A stretch of 64,000 nucleotides of DNA, taken from NCBI GenBank assembly GCA_017654935.2, contig CM065686.1, positions 31,471,387-31,535,386 on the forward strand, written 5' to 3'. Shown piece by piece: positions 45,970 to 60,090 of the stretch (position 1 is its first letter; every line of letters begins with the position of its first letter). Below the pieces are notes generated by a model. The model was not told the DNA's origin, did not search any database, and saw only the letters and a program-made list of their open reading frames with translations. This stretch comes from Phymorhynchus buccinoides (taxonomy: Eukaryota > Mollusca > Gastropoda > Neogastropoda > Raphitomidae). A program made the translations under genes and the position numbers.

Positions 45970-46165
45970 ACTTAAAGGCACGGCCAGACTATAGTATAAA
46001 AGAGGGGAGGGGAGGCGCTGACCGTGTGCCGCATTTGAATCACAGCTGGCGACAGAGACGGTTCGCCCTTCTTTGTTCCCTGTTGTGCGAGCTACTGCGA
46101 GGCAGAGCTTTTCTGATGAGAAAGACCCGATCCCTGGGATCGGTTGTTTTCCCTTTAACTAGTTT
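45970..46165. repeat. Interspersed repeat, reverse relative of 10257-10450
   Basis: Contains GAGCTACTGCGAGGCAGA and CCGATCCCTGGGATCGG. Bases 46170-48300 hold a (CA)n at 46643-46683 and no recognised gene. Confidence 0.5.
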
Positions 46166-46641
46166 CAGTCTCACTCTCACATTAAAACAGCAATGAAAAC
46201 AAAACTTTCTACAAATACAACAACAACGGACATCTTCATCTTTTCAATATTCAATTTTGTTTAACTTTATAACTAATTAGTTTTGGATTTATAGCAATTC
46301 ATTAAATTATGTGCAGATTGCCCAGAGGTAAACAGTAATGTGTTGACACAGTAAACAGTGACTGCTTATAATTTTGCATGTTTGCTTTGCAGCGTTCAAA
46401 CTCTTACCGGTATTGACTTGACATCCATCATATTCGCGTATTTGCTTTGCAGTGTTCAAACTCTTCTAATGTCTTAGTCTTAGGTAGGCATGAGAAAAAG
46501 TATATTTTTTGATAGGTGAGGTCAAGATAGGTTTTTTAGTAATAAAATAGAGGACATCAAGTTCTTGTCATATGGGGGAAACTCAAACTGAAATATTACC
46601 TCATGTGGAGGAATAAGCAGATAGTGAGATACACATGAAAT

Positions 46642-46690
<49 letters not shown>

Positions 46691-48309
46691 GTACTCTTCA
46701 TTGTGCATGTCAAGAAGATCGAGGGATGGGAATCCCACAATTATACTCACTTCAACAACACAAGGGGGAGTATTACTATTATTACTAACAACACTACCAA
46801 TACCACACTTGTGTTGGATTGGCAGAAGTCCAGCAGATTGTATTGAGACACACCAAACCCCCCACACCTTTGTAAGCACTTGCCTTTCCTCCCCCTCCCC
46901 CATGCCAATCTTCTCTTACCATTTTCTACTTTCGTGGCTCACTTTTTGAAGGCCATAGTCTTTAGTGCTTGCAGAGTTGTGTGTAGTGACCATTGTGTGT
47001 GCCTTTTATCAGTGGTGTTTGCTTTTGTTCTGAGGACATTGAAAACCGGTCAGTTAGAACTTAGACAGATATTGAGAGGTTAACTGGCTGGAAGGAGGGA
47101 CCAAAAAAAAGTGAGTTGTTTAGAATATCAGAATTAGATATTCATTGTAAAAAAGAAGTATGTCATATGTGTCATCTTCAACAAATTCTAAGTTTCTGAC
47201 CACTTAGCTAATGATTCTATGTCTTTCTGTAATATATCATGGTTTTTTAGTCACATTATAGTATTTATACATGTTTGTATCATCTGCAATTATTCAAGTT
47301 CATTTTATTCAAGAGTAAAATAGTTACAATATGAAAATTCTAAGAAGAAACATAGACCACATTCAACCTCTCAATCAAGCTTAGATACAATACTGCAAGT
47401 AAAATCATACTGCCATCGACATACCAGTTACATGACTAATTATAATAGACAAATTTTGCAAGAACAAAGATACCCTTCTACCTCATTTACAAGCGTTTAA
47501 AGTTTACAAGACGTAGACATTCTACATACAACTTACGAAATATAAAAGAATCGTGTCAAAAAAATTCACAAGAATTCTGCAATGAAACGGACCCCCCACC
47601 CCCCACTTTAGGAGATGTGAGAGGAAATGTGCGAGTTCAGAAATAAAGAAGAAGAAAGCGGACAGCCAAAAAAAGAAGAAGACAGGAACTGAGGAAGCTT
47701 GGCCCAGCCTGCCAAGCAAGAGAATGGCCCAGCCAGCCAGGTCCCTCTGATCGGCCCCCAACATGATGCCAAGCCAAGTTCTTTATAATGGGACTTCAGA
47801 CAGTAGATCAACATGATTTTTCCCCCTGTAGTATTCCCTGAGTGGTTTGACAGGAACTTTTGAACGAGACAAGCAGGATGGAGGAAGAGAGAGAGAGTCA
47901 AACTCAGAGAGGATAAAGAATCCAAACTAGATACTGATGACCTCATCATAGGTTGAAAATAGGACTTGGTGGTGGTGTTTTTTTCTTTCTTTCTTTTTTT
48001 TGTTTGTTTTTGTTTTGAGACTTAAGAGTTCAGTTTTATTGGGGGAGTGTTGGCTCTATAATTAGAAACTCTAAAAAGTTGGATCTTACTTCACACAGTC
48101 ATCTTTTCCATCTACCTCCTTCCATTTTATAAGTTTAACTGCAGTGAGAAGAGGAATGGGAGACTGGTTTCAAGTAGGAGAGAGAGAGAGACAAGGGGGG
48201 GGGGGGGGGGGGGGGGGGGGAGTTTGAATGCATACAAAAAAGCTCTCTAGATAGTAAGAGAAAGAAAAATCCAAACTGTAGAAACATGTGAATTATTTGT
48301 ATTTGGTAT

Positions 48310-48738
48310 TCTAGTCACAGAGACTTATTTCTGTGAAATTCGGGCTGCTCTCCCCTGGAGAGCGCATCGCCGCAAGTGCAGCGCCTACCCATTTAAAAAA
48401 TATATTAAAAAAAATTGGGGGGGGGGGGGGGGGGCACAGGCTGAGGAGGGTGTGTGGGCACACTTGGAAAACCTAGCTATCAATTTGGTCATACCAGGCA
48501 GTGGGATTTCTCCCTGCTCTTACCGACTTTCAACTGCCGTGGGATTTGTACGTGCGTAAAGCGCATGGGTCAGACTAGCTTTACGTCCCCATTCAAAGGA
48601 CTCGACCTTCAGTTCGATTTTCCTGTCGAACTAGAAAGAAAGGGCGAGGCCGGGATTCGAACCCGTGTCACTCACGTTGCAGTCACGCATTACATTTGGC
48701 AGGCGAACGTCTTAACCACTCTGCCACCTTTCTCTCTG
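48310..48738 (-). mobile_element. tRNA-derived SINE, minus-strand copy
   Basis: Reverse complement of the 2973-3412 SINE: tail domain at 48330, B box as GGGATTCGAACCC near 48650-48663 and A box as ACCACTCTGCCA at 48715-48727. A poly-G run at 48416-48434 replaces the C-rich part. A separate poly-G lies at 48197-48220. Confidence 0.85.
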
Positions 48739-48889
48739 TGTAATTCCTAAGACAACAAACAGAGCAGCTCTCTGTGTCTGCTTGGGCTGTATTTTATTTT
48801 TTCGGTGCATTGGCTTTGTTTTTTCTTCCCATTTTGTAAGATAACATGATGCAGGGATGTGAGTTATAAAAGGTGAGTGGGTTGTGTAT

Positions 48890-49020
48890 GTGATGTGTAT
48901 GTGTATGTGTGTGTGTGTGTGTGTGTTAGTATGTGTGTGTCTGTGTGTGTGTCATTGTGCGTGTGTGTGTGTGTGTATACTGTATGTGTGCATGCGTGTG
49001 TGCTTACAAGTGTGTTCTAT
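48890..49020. repeat. GT-rich microsatellite
   Basis: Imperfect GTGTAT/GTGT repeats. A LINE-like tail with GAAAGGCGCTATTATAAG and (ATT)n lies at 49745-49798; 49020-49740 shows no gene. Confidence 0.8.
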
Positions 49021-50093
49021 CAGTGCGTGCCACTGTGTGTGTCTTCAAGTTCTTTGTCACGCCGTTTCATTATTAGACATTAAATGACTATAGGAGCTCA
49101 TAATGCGGGAAAGAAAAGCATAGTTCCAATTTGTTTTTATTCCTATTTCCATAGGTTTTTTTGAAATTTTGTATAAAAATAAATTATTGGGACAAAGAAC
49201 TTTATTTCGCAGTATCCAGGCAAGAGCAATTTGGCTACCGTAGCGGTCCCCGGGGGCAAGCCAAGCCCTAACCGGCACAGCTCCTGCTCCTCTGTGTGTG
49301 TGTGCGTGTGTGTGTAAAACTAAAACTAGTAAAAGTTTGTGTTTTCTATTAGAAGTACAGCTCTCTTTTTTGCTCATTTCCAATAACTTTTTTTAGGGGG
49401 AGGGGGGGGGGGGCTTGGGGGTAGGCCGGGGGAGGGGAGAGGGTAAAGGATGAAGCTAGTCTTGCCAGGATACATTTTTGTGGCAACATCTCATGTTCTT
49501 TGGTGTTTTAAAATTGAATCTGTATGTTTACCTACTTGTCATAAATATTTAAGTTGCACCCACTGACACATGTTTACAGTGTTTAGGGATGATTCATACG
49601 CTTAGAATGTTGAAGGATTGTACATGAGGCTGGTGTGTGGATAAATCATCAATTTCTAATTCTACTTCTCCTTGGTTGTCTAGATTGTGTGAATGGTGAT
49701 TTAGTGAGGTTTAATTTGGAAAGCACCCTGAGTAGGTTTTACCTAGAAAGGCGCTATTATAAGTACCCCTATTATTATTATTATTATTATTATTATTATC
49801 ATAGTAGATTGAAGAAAGCTCTCTCTCCTTCTACAGGTCTCTGTTTCTGTCTCTCTGTGTCTCTGTCTGTTTGTCTCTCTCTTTCTGTCTCTCTTTCTCT
49901 CTACGGTAGCCAAAACAAAATGTACCTTGGCATCATTCAAAAGCGGCTATCATGATTACTTACTTCATCTGTTGTAATTATTTGTTCCCCTTTTGTTCCA
50001 TACTTGTGAGGGTTATGCCTCTTTCGTGTTCGCTATTGCAATGCTAACTTAACCAAATTCTATACCATAATAAACTCATCCACCTCCCCCCCC

Positions 50094-51060
<967 letters not shown>

Positions 51061-51869
51061 CCCCCCCCCCATGTGTGTGTGTGTGTGTGCATGTTTAATG
51101 TTACTCTGTGTGCATGTGTGTTGTTCTTCAGTTTAACGTCCTTCCACTAAAAGTGATTCAGACGATGTTATATTGTAGTGTGATGTTGGTTGGTATTCAT
51201 GATGAGTGTGAGTGGGTGTAAGTATTAAAGTAAGTAATAGGATATAGTGATGCAGGCCTAATCATAACTCCCTCCTCCCATCTCATTAAAAGAAAGTTAA
51301 ACTTACATTTTAATAATATAGCCGAACAATGTTAAAGATAAATACTAAGTGAACCACTTAATAAACATTTACAAACTGAATCAAGAACAGGATAATTGTT
51401 TAGAATACAGGGTAGAGACAATGGTGTCAATCCATCAATAAAACCGTCAATACCCGAATTCTGAAAAAGTTCTCTTGCTTTTGGACAGTGAATCAGTAAA
51501 TAACTAACACTGAAAGATTCACCTCACATACATAATACAATATTTTCTTTTAAATCAGTTCAAAGAAGTTTATGGATTAGACTTTCATTGTTTCAATCTC
51601 CATGGATGAGAAAGTAACACGTTTGTGTGATATTTTCTCATTGTATCTATCATTACCTGGCCAGAGGCCGAGGTATTGCGATCGGTCTGTGTGTCTGTCT
51701 GTGTATTGATTATCTTAAAAACTACTGTTTGGATTTTGATTAAAATTGGCAGAGAGGTAGACAGCTTGAAAAGGAAGCTTCCTTTCGTTAATCAACACCG
51801 TGCTGACCTTGACCTTGAAGTTTGAAGTTGAAAACCAAAATTTCCTTCTTTGGGCTTTGTAATTTCCCC

Positions 51870-52225
51870 CCAGCTTTATTACGTGAACTAGTGAACAGAA
51901 TCGCTTCAAATTTTGTGTGGTGGTGTACCATGGTGCAAGGAAGTTTGTATAAAAGTTCAGCTGTATCTCGTGAACTACTGAACAGAATCGCTTCAAATTT
52001 TGGGCTATGTATTTTATGCGTTCTGTAAAGTGTAAGGGTGGAAAGTGGTGTGTTTATTGGGGGGGGGGGGAGAGGACATCACTCGGTGCAAGGAAGTTTG
52101 TACAAAAGTTCAGCTGTATCTCGTGAACTACTGAACAGAATCGCTTCAAATTTTGGGCTATGTATTTTATGCGTTCTGTAAGGGTGGAAAGTGGTGTGTT
52201 TTTATTGGGGGGGGGGGGGGGACAG
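51870..52225. repeat. Tandemly duplicated TCTCGTGAAC repeat
   Basis: CAGCTGTATCTCGTGAACTA with CAGAATCGCTTCAAATTTTG occurs at 51958 and 52110, unit about 150 bp, and partly at 51885. Relative of 6680-6900. Confidence 0.85.
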
Positions 52226-52487
52226 GACATAACTCTGGCCGGGTTTGCATTGTCACAATGCGTTGCTGCCGCTCGGCGATGCCCTTGTTAGATTTAATAC
52301 AGTTATTATAATATTGAACGTCTGAGTTCATCACTACAGTTTTGACATTTTCGTGAGATGTAATCATGTTTTGTTTATAATTGAGAAACATTCTGTCAGA
52401 TCTGAAGGAACATTGGTTGATATTAGTGCATCATTAGTATTTTGAGCTGCCTTTTTTGGCATCTTGATCTACTCTCTCATTTACTGA

Positions 52488-52668
52488 TACAGTAGAACCT
52501 CCCTTATAAGACCTTCAAATATCATCCAAAATGAGGTCTTATAAGGGAGGGGTCTTATAAGGGAGGGGTCTTATAAGGGAGGTAATTTTAATACTTACAA
52601 AGAAGGGCAATGTCTCAGAGAAGTAGGTCTCATATGGGAGGGAGTCTTATAAGGGAGGTTCCACTGTA
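52488..52668. mobile_element. TA-flanked MITE with TACAGTRGAACC ends, copy 4
   Basis: Both ends present, TA at each side. Confidence 0.85.
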
Positions 52669-53139
52669 TTCCACAATGGGAAGGCGCCCAACAAAAAGTA
52701 ATGGTAATGTGTGTGTGTGACAGGCGTGCGCACACATACAGTATACACACCTCTCTTTTTTCTCTTCTCATTGGCTCTGAGTGAGCCTTGACACTGTCCA
52801 TCTGTCCTAGTGTCTGTCTCTCTCGGCTTGCTTTTGATAGAGGGGAGAAGGCCAACATGCATTTTTGGTACCCCAGGCATTTGGTTGGAAACAGATGTTA
52901 GCAGAAAACGCAACCATTGCATTGCTTATATATGCCAGTGACACCGAGTCAACCCTCACTGGCACACATATGCACTGACAAACAAGGGGGATCCGTTCAT
53001 AATTAGTTTACAAGTTAGTAGTACACATAGTGGGAGTACAACTAAGTGATGTAACATTGTCAGCCAGTTGTGCTAAAGGAGAAGAATATGTGGTTTAGCT
53101 AGTTCGAATGATGTCACCGCTGCTGCTGCTGCTTCTGCT

Positions 53140-53150
53140 ATATATATATA

Positions 53151-53196
<46 letters not shown>

Positions 53197-53813
53197 GTGC
53201 CACTTTAATCATTGATTTTATGCCTCAGAAACTCATTTTTTGAAAATAGAGGGCTGTTGAGGGAGGGGTGGAAGGAACTGAAGAGGAATTGGGGGAATGG
53301 TGCTCTCCTGGTTTGATGAGAAGCAGTGCTGAGGAAAGGTGAAATAGGCTAGCAAAACTCAAAGATGATGACTTGCTGTATCTTCCTGAACCTTTATGTT
53401 TGCAGTCAAAAGTTATCATTGATCTCCCCCCCCCCCCCCCCCCCCCCCCCTCTACCTATACAGATATGGTTAGCATTAATAGCAAGCTACCAATTGCCCC
53501 ACAAAATTAAGAAAATAAATTTGGAATTGAATAAGGGCTAAATAAATGCAATCGTTTGTATCTAGTTTGTTTGTCTGTCTGCTAACTCAATATTTTGTGA
53601 ATCGCTGCATGTTTTATCATGGTATATTACCTGGAGTTTATGTGTCACATAGAGTAACTGTACTGTTAGTGTTATGGCAGGTAAGCTTACACTGATAAAA
53701 TGTATGTTTTTGAAGTGAAGATTTAGGCCATTGTGCATCACCCTTTCTATTAAACTCCATATGGGCTCCCCCCCCCCCCCCCCCCCCTTCCCCTCACAAA
53801 AATCTGAGAGAGA

Positions 53814-53860
<47 letters not shown>
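53140..53860. repeat. (TA)n, poly-C and (GA)n tracts
   Basis: (TA)n at 53139-53193, poly-C at 53427-53450 and 53768-53787, (GA)n at 53804-53858. No gene between. Confidence 0.9.
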
Positions 53861-54242
53861 TGGGGGTTATACTTATAGGTGAGAAGAAAGGAAGGTGATG
53901 AGACCCTCTCTTTGTTTTATTCTTCTCAAGGACAAAGAAACAAAATGTATTTTATGTTATTTATACATGTATACAGTGGGGGAATGCCACTTTTACTTTT
54001 AGTTTAATTTTGAGAAATTATTTTCTTTTTCACCTGTATGAATGTGGGGGAGGCCCTATGTAGTAAGATCCCCACCAGAGTGATCCACACAGTCAGTATG
54101 CAATGAGCTATGCAGACCTGTATAGGCAGCATAGCATAACATAGCTAGCAGCCACTGATGTGAGTCATCACAGAGACTTGGAGCAATCCTTTACACTACT
54201 TGGGCTCCAGCACTACTTACAGACTGGCTAAATATAGTTTAC

Positions 54243-54527
54243 CTTGGCTTCTTCATTCCTTCAAGATCGGGAAACTGAAAGGGGTGGATTTGTTATTAGG
54301 GTGGGAGAGAGTTGGTGGATTAGAAAGGAGGGGGAATGGTTGAAGGTGGGGGTGGGGGCTGGAAGAAGCCATGTACTCTGACCTGTGTGCGCGTGCGCAG
54401 GCGTGTGCAGGTATGTGTGTGTGTGTGTGTGTGTGTGAGAGATGGGGAATGAATAAGTCACCTGAGCATTGGTGGCATCCTTAACAGCTGGTCGTCTGGT
54501 GTCCATCAGCTGTCTTCTTTGTCTCAT
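54243..54527 (-). CDS. Possible first two coding exons of an unidentified gene
   Basis: Minus-strand exon 54527-54462 starts with ATG, encodes MRQRRQLMDTRRPAVKDATN then AQ, and ends at CAG|GTGACT. After a 187-bp intron ending CACCCCTTTCAG comes exon 54274-54243, encoding FPDLEGMKKP and two further bases, with donor AG|GTAAAC. Charged, hydrophilic sequence unlike the surrounding simple repeats. An in-frame stop precedes the ATG. I could not find the next exon to the left nor recognise the protein; any continuation would leave through the low-complexity region at 50-54 kb. Confidence 0.35.
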
Positions 54528-57500
54528 TCCTCTTTATCTCCCATCCAGTAGTAGGAATCTATGTTTCCCTTTCCCTTTCTCTAAAAAAGTAACTTCCCCT
54601 ATACTCTTCCCATAAACTGTAGGGTTGAGTTAGATTAGGGCTCAATTTCCGTTTCCACTACTACTTTACTGATAATGATTACCCCCCCCCCCCCTCTTCA
54701 TTATCCCTATCTCTTTCCCCACCCTCCCCACTTACATCTCACTCCCCTCTGTCTCTGTTTCTCTGTGGATTGGATCATGAATGGAAGGTAGGCCCTAGTC
54801 CTATATAGGTGAATCATTCCCTGAATGGTAGGTAGGATGAGATCTGGAACTTTAAAAAAAAAAGTGAACAGTCAGGGTAGGCACTGATAGCTTGAAGTAG
54901 ACAGTAATTGACTGAGTAAACCTAGCTGTTTTGGTGGCAAATTGCTTGTTGATGTGTGCGCTTTTTACTGAGATAATGTTAACCAATTGACCTGGTATGT
55001 ACATTGAGGAGGATGACCGGAAACCAATGTGTCACTATTAAAAGAGATTGGAAGGAAAGTGAAAGTCTTGTATGTAAATGAGGATAGGGGGGGGGGGGGG
55101 GGGGAAGGGAGGGCATAGAGTTTTGGGGTGGAGGTGGGGGGGGGGATTGACTCAGAAGATGAAATTTATTTTTGTTGTAACGGTTCTAGATAGGGATCTT
55201 TGCCATGTGGAAATCTATTGTGCGGCATTTCGAGTGGCATGCAGTGTGCACTCTGTTTCGCCAACACCGGTGGCAGTAAAACTAAAACTGACTGAAAAGA
55301 ATGCTGCAAACCTGGGCCTAGGCCTAGCACACGCCGCTTCCCCTGCTCTCTCCCCCACCCTGTCTCCACTTTCTTCTTCTTCATCAGACAGTTCAAGTTG
55401 TCTTTCCCATATATTTTCTCCTTTCGCATGCTCTTGTCTCCTCTCTCTTGCCCCAAACATCAGCGAGGGTTAGTAATTAAAGACAGGTGGAAAGAACCTT
55501 GAAGGAGTTTGATTACCTGCTGGTGGTGTTGGGATGTGTCCGGGAGCGTGTCTATGTGGAAAGTGACCCTACCACCCGTGTTTTATATGTATTTCAATCC
55601 ACCCACCCCCTTGGGATATGGAGTGACCAGACAGAAACTGAACCGCTGTGGATGGGTGGCTTGACCACCTCTGCTGTGTATGCAGTAGTAAAGAGTGATC
55701 AATTAGGCTTAGGGGCTGTTTTGTTGTGTTTGTGCATTCATATCAGTTTTTGCCACATTTTTTCTTTCCTCATAATCCAGTGTTGGTGTGGGGGTGGGAC
55801 TTGGAAGCAAAATTGTTTTTCTGTGTTTGAGCTGGGATACATTCCAAATCTGTGAGTAGGGTGACTAATGCTTGGCACTTCTCGATCTTTTTTTTTCTTT
55901 GAATGTTGTAAAAGTATGTATTCTTTATAAATAAAAAAATGCTAGCAATATCTGCTGTGTTGTTGAACTTGTTCCTTACTCTCCATTTTCCAGCTCTGAC
56001 TTGTTTAGCTTTTCCTGGCTGATGTTTAGTGATAACGTGGACAGATTTTGGAACACACTGACTGAGTTTCCTTCTATTCTAATATTGTCTGAAACATAAA
56101 ATAATATTTTTTTTAAATCTGCTTTTTGTGTGGGGGGAGTGGGTTGTACCATACTGAACCAATTGAAAACAGTAATTTTTCAACAAATTTGAAGGCTTCC
56201 TAGTTGTTGTTTTTTCCCTATCGATTAAGGCTTGCCAGCTGTATGTGCGTCTGCTAAGCTATATACTGATCCTTCTATTTTAGAAGTGCCAGCAGTGCGG
56301 GTCATCAGTGGGCTTATTGTAATTAACATGCCAGAAGTCAAGGCAAAACCAGGAGGAGAAAGATGAGGGAAGGAAGTGATAAAAGAGAGAGAGAGAGTGA
56401 GCGTCAGATTCTGATTGGAAGAGAGAAAAGAGATTTGCTCAATTACTGAGTCTTCAGTCTATTTTATAGGTGGATAGCAGGTGTACTGTGGAATCCATTG
56501 CCTCTGAGCAATGAAGGCTGGAGGCTGAATTTACTCAGCTGTTGCAGGTTTCTTACATTTTGTTGAAGGTTCACAGCATTTCACATTTTCAGAGAATATT
56601 TTACTTTATATCTTGATAATGTATTTAGAGTAGAAATAAAATGCGCAGAGACTTAAATCTAGTGGGAATGACCATTATGTGAACCTGCTTGGGTGTAGGT
56701 CTGTCATCATTTTATTTCCATGTTATCTGTTATGAAACAATCTGTCTTCAACTTCAAGAAGTGTGTGTGTGCGTGCGCATGCGCGCGCCTGTTCATCCAT
56801 ATGTTTGGTCCTATGCGTATGTTTCTTTTGGGGGGGGCCCCCCCCCCCCCCCCCCCCCCCGTCTCTCTCTCACTCTCTTTCTCACCCAGGGCTCTCTCTC
56901 TTTTGATCTTTGAAGGTGAAATGATGCTTAAAATTTTACTTTGTGTTTGCATTTGGATAGTGTGCACACTGCAACAGCTTTCTGTCGAAAAACAAATCAG
57001 TTCAGCGTATAAGAAAGTTCAGTAAACTTTTTTGTTTACATCGCAATATTTCAGATTTGTTATAAGCTTATTGATGCCCTTCTACTGGCATTGTATACAG
57101 GGCAAAACACTACTTAGCTCTTCTACTTTTTCCTACTTCTAGTGACATGTATTCTTTTGATGTTCTTGGTTGTCCGTTGCATTACAACCGACAAGATGGG
57201 ATGTAGCTATTTTTTTCGAGTGCACATGTGTTGCTTTCACGGAAAAATCACTGACATTTAAGCTCTGAAAGTAGACAAACACACGGCAGGGTACTTGGCA
57301 GTGAATGTCTCTGCGTTTGGTGGGAGTGAAGTGTGATGTACATTGTACTAGAAGAGCTAAGCAGGGAAAAACAAAACAGAGAAAGGAACTACAAGTAGTA
57401 CAAGAGAAATATACAAAAGTCTGTAGGCACGTAAGAATAAGAAAAGACAAAAACAACAACAAAAAACTAACATACATACCGTTTAAGACTTGCTTACTTA

Positions 57501-57780
57501 TTTGGGTTGAATGCAGGTTTAGGAGACATGCAAGATAATTCTTCTTGCTGGGCTGGCAAAATAAAGCCTCTTATCCACTTACACCTAGAGAGTAGAAATA
57601 ATTCACTCCGTTAGACTGTGTGTTTATTGACTGTGCTTGAGAAAGTACAGACCTTGGGTTTAACAGTCTAAAGCCCTACAGAGTGATAAATCAGACTCGA
57701 GCAGTCTTTGTCTTCTTCTTTCCATCACCTCACTCCTCCCCACCCAGCACCCATCACCACCCCCACCCCCACCCATCACC

Positions 57781-57833
<53 letters not shown>

Positions 57834-58130
57834 AACTTGAAAACTTAAACTTTATTTTCCAAGGATTTAGATTTTAGGCAATGCCTATTCTTCCAATCTG
57901 TCCTTATACATATAATACTAACACAGAACACAAAACATGGCAAGGCATACTATTACACAAGAGAGAGAGAGAGAGAGAGAGTCACATACTGTACCATTCT
58001 GTTCAACAGAGAGAAAACTCAATCGTAATATAATTATTTAGAACTTTGAGTTTAACTACAGTATTGCATAGTATGTACCAGTTAAATTTTAACCGTTTTA
58101 GCATCAGTACAACCCTGATTTTCATAATGA
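54528..58130. other. No clear gene; low-complexity patches
   Basis: Poly-G at 55087-55104, poly-C at 56838-56860, (GT)n at 57784-57822 and (GA)n at 57961-57981. An open frame of 122 codons at 55487-55855 has no recognisable family, no coding-like context and was not accepted. Could be intron or 5' flank of the candidate at 54527. Confidence 0.5.
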
Positions 58131-58132
58131 TG

Positions 58133-58313
58133 ACCGTATTTTACGGACTATAACTTGTATAAGGCGAGACTTTTTTTTCCCTGCGCCTTTTAATGTTGTG
58201 ACTGATAATATAGTAAGAAAATATAGTAACAAAATCTGAATTTTGTGTTAAATTTGGGGGTGCGCCTTGTAATCAGGTGTGCCTTGTACTAAATTAGTCT
58301 GTAAAATACGGTA
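58133..58313. mobile_element. MITE with ACCGTATTTTACGGACTATA ends, copy 2
   Basis: Relative of 30810-30982; right end CTGTAAAATACGGTA. Confidence 0.8.
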
Positions 58314-59324
58314 GTTTTGTAGGACAAGGATACGGGCAATGGAATACTATTTGGGTTTTTTCAACTCGCACACTTGATATAATTTTGAAGTAAGTATTTG
58401 GTACAGTTTTTAAAAAAAATATTTCAACAGATAATTTTGATGTAAATATTTGGTACAGTTTTTCAACAGACTAAAGAGACGAGCACAAACAGTGTCATAA
58501 ATCACATCTGAGATGACAGATTAGTTTGGCAACTGTGCTGGCAAGTCTTGATAGAGAAACAGGACCATGAATGTAGCGCTCTCAGAAAAGTTGAATGTGG
58601 AGATGTAGATCTTTCTTGGCACGTACATGTATACAGTCATGTTTGTTCGGTTTGCTCCTTGCTATCAAGCAGGTCTTTTGACATTGCATGCTTCAACGAC
58701 TCTTTTCAAAAAGTGTGTGTGAGTTGAGAGAGAGAAAGAGGGAGAGAGAGGGGGGGGGAGGAAAGTCTGTGTGTCTATCACTCTATGTCTGTGTGTGCCT
58801 GTGCAATAATGTACCGAGGATTGAAAAGTGATAGGACAAACTGTCCTGAAACAAGAGAAATCGATAGGACAATGTCCTGGCTCTAATCAATAATTATAAG
58901 ACAAAGTGTGCCAGTCTTGCAAATTTAATCAGACCTTTGTCCTGACAGGGGAGAACACAATACATGTAGGACATTTTCAAATTCAATAGGTCAATGTCCG
59001 ATGACCGGGGCCTCGGGACATCACTGCCTGTGTGAATGAGACTAGCGTCCTATCGGTCGTAGACCCTTTTGGACGAAATAGTTTCATTTCCAAGCTTTTA
59101 TGTTTAATTTTCATTTGTACATGGATCTGCATGCATAATTTATTTCAGGTTAAGAAAGACCCCCCCCCCCCCCTCCAACACACACACACCTTCCCAATTA
59201 AAATAAAGCTGTAAGTGTAAAGTTTTATGCAAACTGTTTCAACACTTATCCAGTATTTAGTTAAGTTTTCCAGTTGAAAATGATTTTTTGGGTGTGATTC
59301 TGTTTTGCTTGCAAATTGTAGGGA

Positions 59325-60080
59325 ATAATAATAATAATAATAAACGGATATTTATATAGCGCTTTTTATCGAGCACAAAGCGCTTTACAATCAGCATTGA
59401 AAAAACTCACACACGCACAACAGACACACACGCACTTACGTGCACGCACGAGAGTGAACGCGTTCTTGCACACAGACATACACACACATCCCCACACACA
59501 TTTCATCAAACACACAGAAAAACACATTCTCACTGAAACGCACACAAACTTACTCGAACATACACTTGTACAAACACGTGCACACACACACATACACACG
59601 CGCGCGCGCACACGCGCACTCACATACACAAAAACACTCACGTGTACTCACACTCACAGACACATGCTCGCATACACTCTCCCCCTCCGGCCTCTAGCTG
59701 AACACAATCTCTCCTGCGCACGCATACACTTATGCACATGCAAGCAGATATACCCACACAGAACACACACAACACACAAAACACTCACACACACACACCT
59801 GCTTGGAAGCGCGGCCGTGGGCGCACGCACACTCACATTCGCGCACACGCTCACAAATTACATACATATACATACACATACACAAATTACATACATACAT
59901 ACAAATATATGGACATGCATCGCACAATCACACACACGCACATGCACACACACACATCGCACATCACACAATCACACACACACACATGCGCACGCATGCA
60001 CACAAACACACGCATACGCGCGTGTGTACACAAACACATGCATAGGCACGTGTGTACACACACGCACACGTGCACATGGA
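59325..60080 (-). mobile_element. LINE 3' UTR with CA-rich expansion and (ATT)n tail
   Basis: Downstream of the ORF stop at 60091 the minus strand is GT-rich for about 680 bp (CA-rich on the plus strand, 59400-60080) and then ends in TTGTAAAGCGCTTTGTGCTC, GCGCTATATAAATA and (ATT)n at 59325-59340. The standard LINE tail is therefore present and the CA-rich block sits within the 3' UTR. Confidence 0.75.
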
Positions 60081-60090
60081 GATGGGGGTG

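Noticed and set aside
47522..47949. Minus-strand open frames of 80-113 codons
   Set aside because: Overlapping frames of similar length, hydrophobic low-complexity ends, no splice or family support.
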